DNA from: Phoronis australis
Lineage: Eukaryota > Phoronida > Phoronidae
Assembly: GCA_002633005.1 (NCBI GenBank)
Contig: NMRA01000334.1
Span: forward strand, 432,300 to 492,146
Length of the DNA stretch: 59,847 nt
Direction of reading: 5' to 3'
This document shows, piece by piece, positions 35,301-46,150 of this stretch. Within the stretch, counting starts at the first letter, position 1; each line of letters starts with the position of its first letter. The translations under genes were made by a program, and so were the position numbers. Under the pieces are notes generated by a model that ran no database searches, had not been told where the DNA came from, and saw only the letters and a list, made by a program, of their open reading frames with translations.

Positions 35301-35301
35301 T
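29292..35301 (-). CDS. predicted secreted EF-hand protein, 120 aa, four exons (gene model)
   Basis: Exons on the minus strand: 35170-35301, 32468-32537, 29869-29982 and 29292-29338. All introns are GT-AG and all phases agree (0, 1, 1), giving one open frame of 120 residues. Residues 1-27 are a signal peptide (basic n-region, then LALLMVIVVLM). Six Arg follow at 30-35. Residues 65-76, DLNGNGVLDTYE, form a canonical EF-hand loop with Ca2+ ligands at loop positions 1, 3, 5, 9 and 12, Gly at 6 and Leu at 8. The loop is made only when exons 2 and 3 are joined, which strongly supports the model. Residues 92-105 are almost all Asp, and the tail is FADQLLEDVDELET. I do not recognise a named orthologue. 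A secreted Ca2+-binding or mineral/matrix-associated role is inference. Intron 1 holds an assembly gap and intron 2 a LINE fossil. Further small exons in intron 1 cannot be excluded. Confidence 0.72.
29869..29982 (-). CDS. EF-hand gene, exon 3
   Basis: Acceptor TTACACGCAG and donor GTAAGT flank a 114-base exon. It encodes the second half of the EF-hand loop (NGVLDTYE), helix EMRIAMSKKDENDEG and the Asp-rich stretch, which comes from a short GAT/GAC run. Confidence 0.75.
30000..31620. other. intron 2 of the EF-hand gene, 3' part on the minus strand
   Basis: AT-rich intronic DNA between exon 3 and the LINE fossil. No other exon was recognised. Confidence 0.4.
31630..32330 (+). mobile_element. 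LINE ORF2 remnant: RNase H and C-terminal zinc region
   Basis: Plus strand, in intron 2 of the EF-hand gene and antisense to it. 31677 onward reads HVGIDGNKAADKLGKGASAS, the RNase H signature HVGIxGNxxAD. Downstream, in shifted frames, come ITGH, then CGLEAETF (the C-terminal Cys/His zinc region) and RHRNLLHDG to VDIASSFMFNRLEDL, ending in a stop near 32184. An RNase H domain places it with I/R1-group LINEs, a different lineage from the 7-10.5 kb element. 5'-truncated and frameshifted. Confidence 0.75.
32468..32537 (-). CDS. EF-hand gene, exon 2
   Basis: A 70-base exon between acceptor GATGTTTCAG and donor GTAACT. Encodes IDKKLAQRTLGSSDDDLEEM then DLNG, the first half of the EF-hand loop, with the Gly codon split. 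A 40-bp tandem duplication (32547-32626) begins six bases upstream of the acceptor AG in the transcript sense. Confidence 0.75.
32547..32626. repeat. 40-bp tandem duplication at a splice acceptor
   Basis: Two 40-bp units (32547-32586 and 32587-32626) starting CGGAATGGTATCAAACAAAC and differing at one base. They cover the likely branch-point and pyrimidine-tract zone of the EF-hand gene's exon 2 on the minus strand. Confidence 0.95.
32650..34540. other. intron 1 of the EF-hand gene, no other gene seen
   Basis: AT-rich, with an (AAT)n run near 32731-32751. A 61-codon plus-strand frame at 33996-34181 has several Cys but no signal peptide or known family and is treated as chance. Confidence 0.4.
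34548..34975. repeat. (CA)n-(GA)n microsatellite spanning an assembly gap
   Basis: CA repeats from about 34548 pass into GA repeats at about 34577. 289 N follow (34604-34892), then GAGAGGGA, GA and GGGA repeats to about 34975. The true length is unknown. Reading frames through this block are artefacts of the repeat and the N run. Confidence 0.98.
35170..35301 (-). CDS. EF-hand gene, exon 1 (signal peptide)
   Basis: ATG at 35299-35301 starts a 44-codon exon ending at donor AAG|GTAAAT. It encodes a classic signal peptide (MWLFSRRLVK then a Leu/Val core) ending near VCS, then WG and six Arg. An upstream in-frame ATG at 35365 exists, but the intervening residues weaken the signal peptide and an acceptor-like ACACAG lies between, so the 35301 start is preferred. 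Confidence 0.7.
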
Positions 35302-35399
35302 GTCCACGAGATTCAGCTTGAAACATGACAACTCTGTGTATATATTTATTACACAAAGGTAAAACAAACTGCAAAACTGGCGATCTCATACGTCACTTC

Positions 35400-38300
35400 T
35401 CGTTTTGGAGATGTGGAAGTGTTGAATTTCAGGTCATTTTTGCGGCAAAACATGGACACTATGGGGTATGAAACTGTCCCACTTTAATAACAGAACATTT
35501 ATTCGCCATATGACTTGAAGCTAAGTGGTAATATACTCTGAAAGTTGCACCTTTGATGTACATGCATCATTTTATGTCGCCACAACATAGACATCTTCAA
35601 AAAGGGAGTTAGAGATTTTTCGAAAAGTTTATTTTAGTTGATGACTTCAAAACAAGAATTCACGGGAATATTGGATATTTTCTATTTATTTTTATGAAGG
35701 GGACAGATAGTTGCTAAAGAATTATAAAAGAAAAAGTGATTAGACTTTGTCAGATTACTCCGTTTTACTTTCAAAACGGCGTTCAAGTTGACGAAAATAA
35801 GATTTCTTTATGTGGATATTATAAAATCGACACCACAGTTTGTGCTTAAGATATACATAAACATAGAGTGAAAGAAGATACCATTTATCTAACAATCATT
35901 CTGTTTTCAAAAGCGTGGTTACAATGCTGCGTTGTTATCTGAACACAGCTGTGTGACAGCGCACGAGCAACCTATTGGAAAATGGTGCGCAATTATGCAT
36001 CTATTGTATCAAGGGTTGAGGCGAAGTCCGACTTAGAAAAAAGTACTAGACGCTTTTGAGAGAAACAGCATCAAACTTGATTTGGATAGCAGGTGAGACA
36101 TTGACAACAACTGCTGAATCTCTAATCGCACAACGTGGTTTTAAGCTATAGCAGCACGATTTGACTCGGATCTGTGTTAATGTTATGATGCTTTATTTTG
36201 GGTTGCACAATTTCAAAAAAGTCACCTGTTATGAAGTCAAGTTGTGGGTGGGGCTGCACGCAACTCAATCAATTATGATTATGGAAGAGGCTATCGTAAC
36301 TGAGTTGCCATTTGGCCGATAGATATTTTTGAATAGCTTTTTGAACCTCGCCAAAGTGATCTGGGCGGGTGCTTTATTTTTTCTTTAAGCAGTAAAAGAT
36401 ACACCGTGAGTTACATAATCATAGTGTCTTTGAAGCAGTGAAAGGCAGTGTACCAAAATGAGTATCGGTAACAGATTTTTCCATTTAATACCCTGCCGCT
36501 ACAACTGAATAATCCTTCAATAACAATAAACAAGCACAAATGACCCTGTATCACCGTTAATACCAGAAATCTTCAGAAATCAACAAAAAAGTGTTTTGCG
36601 TAATACAACACGATTTCGAAAAATTCTATAGGTAAATCACGTGAAACTGTTTTCTCACTAGAAAGAACAAGTGCCCAATGTTAGCCTATGTGGAATCCAG
36701 TGTCACAATGGGCTCAAACGCCGTATATTGTTTGTTAAAAGTTTCAGCATTGCAAGTCATTGTCGGTTTGGTAAGCATGTTTAAAACAGATTTATTTCTT
36801 GTTGGATGAAGTACTGGGCTTTCCATCAAACATTATGAGCGAGAAAAGGATTTTCCGAGATCAGCCTCAGCGTGGAATCGAAACCTGCACCCGGGAGGTT
36901 GCAGTCTGCCTCTCTCTGCTGTCGGAACTAAATCACACTTGATAAATAGCTTTATCGTACTCCATTATGCCCGGGGTACGTCACGAGATATATGTTGCAA
37001 AGTAAAGCAAGATGTGGATTGCAACGAATGTCATTTATTATGACGTAAGTAAAAAAAACTAAATAAGACGTACTCTGCATAATGAGCATGGAAAAACGCC
37101 ACCGGAAAGAAAATGTACAGATTATAAACACAAAACTTGAAAAGACCTAAGAGGTAATGTTTAATGAAAAAAAGAAAAGGTTTGAACAGACACCCGGGAT
37201 GGGGGGGGGGGATGCAGAGAACGAACGGAGGTCTTCTGGACGAGAGGTAGGTGGCTGAATCAGCTAATTAACCACGTTGAACTGAACAAAGGAAATATGG
37301 TTGACCAATCAAGTGTCGCGTAGAAAAATGCATGGATACAAAAGTAGACCTTTGCAGCTATAGAGATGAGTAACGAAAAATAAACCCTAAGGGTTGATAT
37401 CAAAATAAAGTGACAAGTGCCAAAACAATGACAATAAATGCACGCCGCTTATTTTGTCAGTCGGGCTTTGATTTCAGTGGACGTTTGGTAGACTATGACG
37501 AGAACAAGCGTTTTGTAATAAAATCACAAAAACACATCGGATGTTCTAGAACATGTTTTGTAGGTCTGGTCACGAATTGCATCCCATCCAGTAATAATCA
37601 AGAAAATGCATTTTTGTCAGGAAAGCAATGTTGTCTCTTTAAATACAAATTGAGATTTTTGATAATTTCCCAAGGATTTCTATGGTTGCAGGTCTACGGG
37701 CAGTACCTTTTAAAGAGCAATGATTGACATGATTCAGAACCATCGGAGAAAAAGAGGCAGTCTTCCAAATTTCCGTCACAAAAAAGTACAAACTCGTATT
37801 TTACTCTTAGATAAGTAGCTTGATTTGCCAATACATAACCATAGATTTCGAGGCATGCATATCTCTAATTCTAGCAATTCACATACGTAGTAGACAGAGA
37901 CTGGAGATTTTATTCCCTCTTTCAAACTCTTCACAAGCAAGTCAGTATTTCCAGACGTGAGAGGTGGCTTTAGGCCAAGCCCAGACGTTGTTTGCCCTAC
38001 TGGAGAGTTTGGCACAGTTTTAATTTATCAGTAATCGTTTTTAATTTTCATTCCAAAAATTTCGTTTCACGTTGCTGGAACATGCGCTCTCAAGTTTCAG
38101 GTAATAGACTGTCCCTCGGCCTGGAGATTGAAGCTACACTTTTGTACTAGGCTACCACACATCGTCTAAACATGAAATTATGGAATTGGGTAACTCTGTG
38201 GAACTGGGCTGAAACTCTGTCAGGTTATTTATTTACTCAAGGCATCACTGTTATGACGCAAAATTTAGTTTACACAGAATTAGCAGCAAAATGTCTTTGT

Positions 38301-39280
38301 TGACGTTTCGGGTTAGAAAATCGCCTGATCGTCGTTTGAAAACTTTATTTGCACTCACAGAATCGAGGTTGCAACATTTTCGTGTCATTTTGATTTTATT
38401 TTAGGTTTTATTACAACCTACACATCTCCAAACGACTATTTACTTGCATCGAAACACCGACATGTCCGACAGCTGCAAACAAGAACGGATAGAGGAGGTC
38501 TAATTTAAAGATGTTTTGGCTTGTTGTAGTAGTTACTTGAGTAGTAACATGTTACTTTCAGGTGTCACGTATCCCACCGCCCCTGCCGCCTTTTTGTCAT
38601 TCTAGATTAAATCAATGATTCATTTGGCACGACTTGTTTACACTCACACCCTCAAAATGGCGGCGATAAGTCGTCTTTCTTCTCTGTTCATCACCGGGGT
38701 ATTGTGGAATCTTCCCAGCATGACCTGAAAGAGCTTTATAGAAGCCTAACAAGAATACCTCGAAGGGACATATAATACTAACTCACTCGCAATGTTCTAG
38801 GTCAAAACCTACCGGACACTAATCTACTTACATGTCAGTATCTGTCAAAATTTACTTGTGGTATAATTCCTTTCTGCGGTCAATCTTCTCTCCAGCGCTT
38901 TGCACATGCAACGACTGCTCAATGATAATTTTCTATTTGAGTTGATGCTTTTATTGTGTGCACTCATTTCCAGTGATAAAGGCCGCTGAAATTCAATAAA
39001 AGGGGCTGAATCGGGCATCTTGTTTATGAATTCTGATTGGATAGAAGATAATACTGGGACATTCCGAATGCCCAATCATCCAAACTTTTGAGGGGCTGAG
39101 AGATAGGCTTCCACCCGCAATATTGCGGGTGTCAATAGATGTGGATTAACCAATGATTCATTATTAAGTTTCGACACATGAACTATGTTTTAAAATAAAA
39201 TTGAAAAGTAAACAGATTGGCACCCCGTCCTTCAACCATCAAATGGTTCCTATGCCTATACTATGTTGCTCAGCCCCTCC
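35400..39280. other. intergenic, no supported gene
   Basis: Nearly 4 kb with no recognised exon or transposon domain. It includes a G run at 37201-37210 and an AAAATGGCGGC (YY1-like) site near 38655. The EF-hand gene's promoter should lie at its left edge, but no TATA box is convincing. Confidence 0.4.
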
Positions 39281-39284
39281 ACTA

Positions 39285-39897
39285 TGAGGGTAATAAACCA
39301 ATATTCTAAAAGTGAACCTGAGACTTTGCTACACTTATACTGGCAATGTGATGTTGTTCAAAATTTTTGGAACAATGTTGAACGTTGGGTTAGAAACAAA
39401 ACTAATATTTCCCTAGGTACAAATGTGCTTACAGTTTTCTTTGGAAACAGATGCAGAAGGCAGCCAATTCAAAATTTAATCTTGTGTCTCAGCAAGTTCC
39501 ATTTATATAAGCAACGTCTCAAGGGTAAATCTCCAAATTCAATTGTATTAACAAAAGAAATTAACAGTTATTTCTCCAGTGAAAAACATATTTATTCAAA
39601 AAATTTACAAATGGAAAAAATTACAAACAGGTGGTCACAAATGCATAATTTAATAGCAATGTAAGGATATTTTATCATTCCAAAATACTCTCTCCCCTTT
39701 TCAGAGCCATATACTACTACATTGTCTTGTATGTTTTTTTTCTTTTTGTTAAATGTATTTCAAAATCCGGTTCAAGTATACATTTAACTTAGTAAACTTT
39801 ATTTTCATTGAATTGTAAAGTAAGGCAAGGGAACCCCACACCTTTGTCCTTACTTATGTTGAACTGGGAGAATAAAAAAATTAAAGAAAAAATATTC
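39285..39897 (+). mobile_element. 5'-truncated LINE 3' end (L1/Tx1-like)
   Basis: 39300-39664 encodes SEPETLLHLYWQC, then VVQNFWNNVERWV, followed by a Lys-rich helical tail ending QMHNLIAM and a stop. This is the 'C..C...ET..HLFW.C....FW' zinc region (zf-RVT type) at the C terminus of L1/Tx1-group ORF2. The first Cys of the motif is Tyr here. A 3' UTR follows, with an A-rich end at about 39872-39897. This LINE lineage differs from the other two in the window. Confidence 0.75.
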
Positions 39898-39932
39898 TAA
39901 GCTAACGGCTCCAACCCGTTCCCTTTGGCTTC

Positions 39933-40115
39933 ATGCAGGCCCGTAGCCAGCACTGAGCGGGGGCTGGTTCGTATTTCTAGAACGGTGGACCTTATATATT
40001 TCACAAACGTCGACACTGTAGAGTTTTCGGTAAGGCCTTTGTTGCAGCTTACTTATGGGTGGGAATCTGTATACATAACGATGACTCTCAGCTCTATGTT
40101 CATGAGACGAGACCA
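39933..40115. repeat. duplicated block P, copy 1
   Basis: Matches 43029-43212: AGGCCCGTAGCC(A/G)GC, ACGGTG..GGACCTT and CAAACGTCG occur in the same order. In the second copy this block is followed directly by block Q; here about 1.4 kb intervenes. Confidence 0.8.
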
Positions 40116-41499
40116 TGTGGAGAACTTCTCGCTTACATTGGTTACCGATCTGATTCCCTAAGCCCTAGACAACTTTTACAATGGGTAATCAGCACACGGT
40201 TTGTATTGGTGTGGATCTGAGCTAATGAAGTGGAAGGTAACATGAAGCACTACTTTCTTAACAATGGTGGTTGTTATTACACCCAAATTGGTTTTCGCTG
40301 GTATTTGCACCGAGTTAAAGCTTGCAATGTGGAAAGTAGTTTTAATTTGGTAAATTTTAAATATTACAAAAAGACTAAAACGTTAATTTGCCTTGATCTT
40401 GACAAACGACCACTTACCAACGGAACGTACATGTACGTTGCTTTAAATATGTTTCACACCTGTTTTCATTACTTTATATTCAAATCTCCTGTCTACTTTT
40501 TTACCGGTTAGGGTTGCTATCTTTCTATTTTGTTTTTAAACAAAGCATCAAAACAACTTAGAAGTCAGTTAATTGTAAACCCATCCCTGACTTTTCCAGA
40601 TTATAGCTACACCAAACATGTCACAGCAAACAAAACTACACTTGTCATTACTTCACGTTCAATGTTTATTAGAACTCAAATCATAAAATATATACAAAAG
40701 TGCAAAAATGGTGGTAGCCACTAGGGCAAACTGAAGATTTGGAACCTCTGGACAATTTTGGTTACTATTTTAGCTTTTCCTCAGTCATAAAAAATGAAAT
40801 CACAGCTCTTGCCCACAGACCAAGCTCGTCCACTGCTTGCACTCTCTCATTGACTGAAAAGCTATCCATCTTCTTGTCTTTACACGTGTTCCATTACAAC
40901 TACAATCTAACTATCGAAATTGGCCCATTTCCGCGAATATATGAGATCCGGTTAGTGCACTACTCCTCGAGTAAATTAGTTCGGCATGCCCTGGACCATA
41001 TGCGATGTTTTAAAAGTTACTGACATCTAATTTAGTCACTGTGTGTTGTTTATAGATGTTTCAATGTAGCTTAGTTGTATATTAAAAGAACAACCCACGT
41101 GATATTGTTAACTCTGACCAATGTTTGTAAATCCACGGAGTATATCAATACGCACAGTCGTTTATCTTCAATCGTGCCCACTCCAATCGCAAATCGAAAA
41201 CCAGATGTGGTTGTTTTTTCCATCTCAATACCGCTGTGGTATTTGTTCTAACGGAAGCTGTTGGTTATTGCATTTTGAAAATTTGGCAGTATGTACAGGC
41301 AGAGATGTTTACTACAGTTTATGGCCGGATAATTACACTTAATTGGGTCTTGCCATGGTCGCACCGGACAATGCGGTCATCGCAACTGAGTCCGACTATG
41401 GCGCCGCGCTCTCTTTGATCCGGGTAAAATCCGCTGAGAAAGACGAGCTGTGAAAAGTCACGCATATCTTTAGAAAAGCGTGACTTTCGTGTAAGCGCA
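40116..41499. other. extra segment between blocks P and Q, content unknown
   Basis: Absent from the second copy, where P and Q adjoin. AT-rich at its left, with no transposon domain or clear terminal repeats visible. Either an old insertion here or a deletion in the other copy. Confidence 0.5.
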
Positions 41500-42140
41500 T
41501 TATTCACGGCATGACATATTTTGTAATACCAAAAATGAGTATCCTGTGACAATTACTAGCAAAGAACGGGACACAAATTAGGATGCAGTCCAGAAAGAGA
41601 ACGATCTCGCATTACCTCCTACCAAAATTTCAAATGAGCCATACTTAAATGAGTGATTACACCTCATTACACACTCGGCGAATGACTTGACGACATTGTT
41701 TATCCGGTTGTATTTTTGCGTGTTATTTAAGTTGCTCACGTCGCTGGAAATGCCGGAACAGCCCACTATTTCGAAGGTTCACTACTCCGGAGGTTCACTG
41801 CTCACCAGAAACGGTGGTCAGATTTCGTGTGCATGCGTGTGCATGCGAAATTGCCCGCATGTCTTAAATTGAGTACACACTTGAATTTTTAGAACGATAT
41901 GAAGTCGCAGTACTGATGAATTATCAACCATAACGCATTCATCAAATCCATGTCAAGATCGCAATGCAACGCGACTGAAGAGTTTTGAGCCGCTGCGCCA
42001 CAACCTCACCCAGTGAACCTCGTGCACGGCCGGGTAGAATCCAAATGTGGTTAGTAGGCCACTTTACCTGGTTGTATTTTTGCGAGTTAGGCTTACAAAG
42101 CTGGAGGTTCATTACTCCGAAGGTTCACTAGTCCGAAAGT
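41500..42140. repeat. duplicated block Q, copy 1
   Basis: Matches 43213-43925: GTAATACCA(A/G)AAATGAG, AAAGAACGGGAC, ACTTAAATGAGTGATTACAC and the 'TCCGAAGGTTCACTA' phrases are in the same order. The phrases at 41768-41805 and 42103-42139 are short internal repeats. Confidence 0.8.
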
Positions 42141-42499
42141 ATCTAAAATTTCGAACTTGGGTATAATTTTTATGCTTTTGCATGCAAAGTTAAACGATAC
42201 TTCGGTAATTAAATGCGCTGAATAGTGTACATGTACCTATACCGAAAACAACGTCCGGGTAATACTGATTTCATGCACATACGAAATTGCCACATGTCTT
42301 ACAAATACAGAAAAATGAGTACGTTTTTGCATTTTTAGAATCAGCCATTCGTTAACACAAACTTCGTTGAAAGCACGACTAAACTTTTTGTTGGAAAGCC
42401 TGATACAGAGTCGACCTGTAGTGTCGAAACGGTCTCCTGCCTTCAGGTGTGTATCACACGGTAAGAAACCCACAAGCCTGTCGAAACAGAGCTAACGTA

Positions 42500-42790
42500 T
42501 GGTACATGCGCGCACTCAGCCTTCAAAATGGGGGGCAGCTCGAATTCCTGACATTATTGACCTTTTGCTAAAAAAGAGCGGGCGGACAAAAAACAGAAAC
42601 GGGAGCACCGCTGTAAATTGCGCGTATGCGTTTATTTACTAGACTTTTGTCCCCTTTCCTCGGACATTTTGTCTCTCAGGGGCGGACCTTTTTGCCCACT
42701 TCGCCAAATGGGGGGGGGTCGTTCAAGCCTCCTGAGCCCCCCCTGGGTGTGCGCATGCGGTACACACCTGTGAGCTACTCATTCAACACA
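42500..42790. repeat. dispersed ~300-bp repeat, copy 2 of 3 (inverted)
   Basis: Reverse complement of the core seen at 880-955 and 47460-47545: here GGGGCGGACCTTTTTGCCCA then CTTCGCCAAATGGGG. Confidence 0.75.
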
Positions 42791-43028
42791 GGTTTTTTCG
42801 TGACTGATCGATCGCAATTCCAAAATCTTTAGCCAAAATGTGACATTTTCGTAACTGATCATTAGCGATTCCAAGTGGACCTTTGGAGTATTGAACCTAC
42901 GGAATAGAGAAATGTAAGTTTGTAAATCTTTCCCATCAAATTCGTTTCTCTTGTGAAGTCTGCAAGGCTGCGTACATGTACCATTGACACTGATTATCAA
43001 GAGAATTTAGGAATACTTTCTTCATTGA

Positions 43029-43925
43029 CAGGCCCGCAGCCGGCATTGCGTGGTGGGTGGTTCGGCGAATTTTTAGTACGGTGCATGGACCTTTGATATT
43101 TTGCAAACGTCGGCGGATGTAGAGTTTTTGGTTAGGCCCTTTACGCAGCTTAACTAGGGGGAGGAAATCTATATACACAGTACGACAACTCTCAGTTCTA
43201 AGTTCCCAAGATCAGCCGGAATTCGTAATACCAGAAATGAGGAATCCCTGATGGTTGATCACAAAGAACGGGACCCAAATTCTGATGTAATGTAGTCCAC
43301 AAAAAGAATGTTCCCGCGTTACCCCCTGCCAAACTTTCAAACCGTGCGTACTTAAATGAGTGATTACACCTCATTACATAATCAGACGGAAATATTTAGT
43401 CGGAGCATGATCGACTTGAATATTTTGATATGGTTGTATTTTGTGTGTTACTTATTTTGCTTAATACATCGCTGGAAATGGGAACAGCCCAGTATTCGAC
43501 AGTTTCACCTCTCTGAATATTCACTAATCCGAAGGTTCACCACTCCGAAAAGATCTAAAATTTAGGACTTGGGTGTATATGTATCAGACATCCTCTTTTA
43601 CCTGCAAAAATAAGCCACACTTCGGTTCTTAGATGCACTAAGTGGTGTACCTAACCTGTATGCTCAAACAACACCCGGATTTCATGCACATGCAAAAATT
43701 GCCGCAGGTCTTTCGAATACGGAAAATGAGTATGTACTTGAATTTTTAAAAGATTGTGAAGTAGAAATATTGATTTATTATCAACCACGATACATTCATC
43801 AAATCCATGCCAAAGTCGCATCATTTCACAGCGTGACTGAGCTAGTTTAGGGTGCTGCCTCTCAAACTCACCCATCGTACCACGCGCATGGCCGGGTCGA
43901 AACTACATGTAAATGTAGTTAATAG
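43029..43925. repeat. duplicated blocks P and Q, copy 2 (contiguous)
   Basis: P (43029-43212) and Q (43213-43925) lie side by side here. Both are moderately diverged from the first copy. The short phrase array (TTCACTAATCCGAAGGTTCA) is at 43494-43551. Confidence 0.8.
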
Positions 43926-44204
43926 GCTACCCTGTCAGTCCCTGACAGTCTTCACGAAGTCGGAGGGTCCCATTCAGTCTTCTTAAATTTAAAATCGCCG
44001 CTATTGGTAACTGAGGACCTGACCCGATGAGTCGTTAGTTAGGTTGAAGATTCACGATTGGCAGTGATTGGAACTGAGCTCATTTGTAAACAATGTCTAA
44101 TCAATGTTTTAAGAACTATTCAACTTTTGTACACTCCTTAAAAAGGTAATACATGGGCACAAATACAATACTTTTCTCATGTCAGTTCCGACTCGTTAGC
44201 AGAC

Positions 44205-44460
44205 AATCCGAGTAATGAACTGTCGGAGTTCTGGTTTCGGAATTGTGAACATTCGAAGTAGTGGCCATTCGGAGTAGTGAACCTTCAGTATAATAACATT
44301 AGTGCAAGAAAATACGGTAGTTCATTGGCGGTGTAGCACTTAAAAATGAGGGGCTATTTCCTCCCTGTGGTGCACCGCCCATAGACCATGGGGGGCGTAG
44401 CACTGAAAAAAGGGGGGCTATATCCCCCAACCCACTATGGTGCGCCGTCCATGTAGTTAA
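44205..44460. repeat. phrase array (inverted) and a small internal duplication
   Basis: 44205-44288 holds the reverse complement of the 'TCCGAAGGTTCACTAC' phrase several times. 44328-44455 holds two loosely similar units with GTAGCACT, GGGGCTAT and GGTGC(A/G)CCG. Confidence 0.6.
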
Positions 44461-45504
44461 ATGTCTGATTTTTTGCAACGACGGGGTACTGCCTATGGAG
44501 AACTTAATTATCATCGCCGTGTTCTGAATTTCAAAGAATGGAAAAGCACACACGTGTACACGCAGGCATATCATCCACCAATGAACAGCCAAAGCGGAAA
44601 TTTGAAAATGTCTGCACTTTACCGCACTCTGCCACAATAAAAATAGCAGAAAAATCTACTCTCTGCTATTTTGTTTCTTGGTCGATTTCAAGACGTTCAC
44701 ACGGCACTACATTTTGGGAGCTCTCCCGCAGACATTTACTTCTATACTACCGTGTTACCCTATGTTGTAACCACCTCGTGCGTTCAATGCTGATGAATAG
44801 CATAAAGCCTCCTCTAATCGTCTGCACGATCCTATCGTCAAGCACCATTTAGGCGAGGTTGACCGGGTACGGCCTGATGATTACGTTAACTTAGTTATCA
44901 TTGTAGTTAGTAATACCAATAGCTACAACAATTTTGTTGTTGTTATCCTATCTTTAACGGATAGGCCGGGGCTGGACCTTTTCCGCGGGGGGAGGGTTCG
45001 ATCGAACCCACCGAACTCCCCTGGCTTCGGGCATGTCATGGTAGCACAAAAACGGAAAACATTTTCCTCTGATGGACCCATTTATTGAAAATCGGTGCAT
45101 ACCTACGGTGTAGAAAATCGCCAGTTGTACACATCGGGTGTAGACCAATGGAATTTTGTCTGCATGTACATGTACCGGCTTGTGAACGTACAATGTCCGA
45201 GGTTGAAGTAACAAGTTTTGAAATTCAGCAAGATTCCGAAGTTCAACCACAACAGAAAACATGGCCACGTTACACTTCTCGCTGGGCTTATTTCTGGTTA
45301 CATTCGAAGTCTCCTAACTCAAAGCTACACAAGAAACACTCTTCACTCAACTGCATGTCTTGTTTGGTAACAGCCGAACTGTTTTGCAACAAAAAATACT
45401 TGGGGAAGGCTTAGTGACTCATTTTGTTTCAACTTGAAGCTCATGATTCCAGTGTCATAATTAATTTATATTCAATACTACGCATCCGGCAGGCATACAG
45501 GGAC
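44461..45504. other. intergenic, no supported gene
   Basis: No recognised domains. Both strands have frames of about 100 codons that overlap and share no known motif. Confidence 0.4.
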
Positions 45505-46150
45505 ACATGGAGTTATAATTAACACATACACGATTCGATCAGTCAAGATAATTTGAAGAAATCGATGAAGATCTTCCGCGGGTTGCTCAAGTTTCTCTTA
45601 CCAGGTGCCATTTTGAGGAAGTTACATGAAATCACACATGTTGACGAATAAAAAGTCCAAGGGACAGAAATCTTACAAATTTCACCTGACACCTTCCCAC
45701 GTTATTTTGCAGGTGTCACGCGCCAGCGTCACGCGCTTCGTTCAGTCTCGCGCTAACCTTTGCCTAACTCACGTGACTCTGTTGAAATACATGGTGGTTA
45801 TCACGCGCTTGTGAAAAAGTTAACGGTAACCAAAAAAGTGGAGTTGGAATTCTTCGCCAAAGTCATCTTAATTCTAGTAACTAAGCTTCCTCAAAGATAT
45901 GTGTAGAAGTAGAATGGACCACTTGAAGAAAGTAAGCGCTTTTTTCAGTGATAGTTTGAATGTGGAATGTATTTTTGGCAAGGTGAAAACTCCAATTCGG
46001 GGGCCGGATTTGGCCTACCGCCCGTTTAAAATACATTGGCCGAAATTCGTACAGAAAGCGATGGGAGTAGGCCTATTGTAGCCCCTAACCGGCCAACTGG
46101 GGGCCTATGTGTTGCCTATGCAGCCGGTATACCTAATTACTATAGTCTGC
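45505..46150. repeat. duplicated block A, copy 1
   Basis: Matches 51724-52360 in the same orientation. Shared in order: AAATCGATGAA, GGTGCCATTTTGAGGAA, GCGTCACGC, TTTGCCTAACTCACG, GTTGGAATTCTTCGCCAAAG and CCGTTTAAAATACAT. In the second copy A is followed at once by block B; here about 2.75 kb intervenes. Confidence 0.85.

Noticed and set aside
36860-36960. Possible tRNA-like segment on the minus strand (GGTTTCGATTCC)
   Set aside because: Only a B-box-like string is present; no A-box at the right distance and no cloverleaf stem.
44299-45414. Several frames of about 100 codons on both strands
   Set aside because: Mutually overlapping, with no conserved motif or splice evidence.
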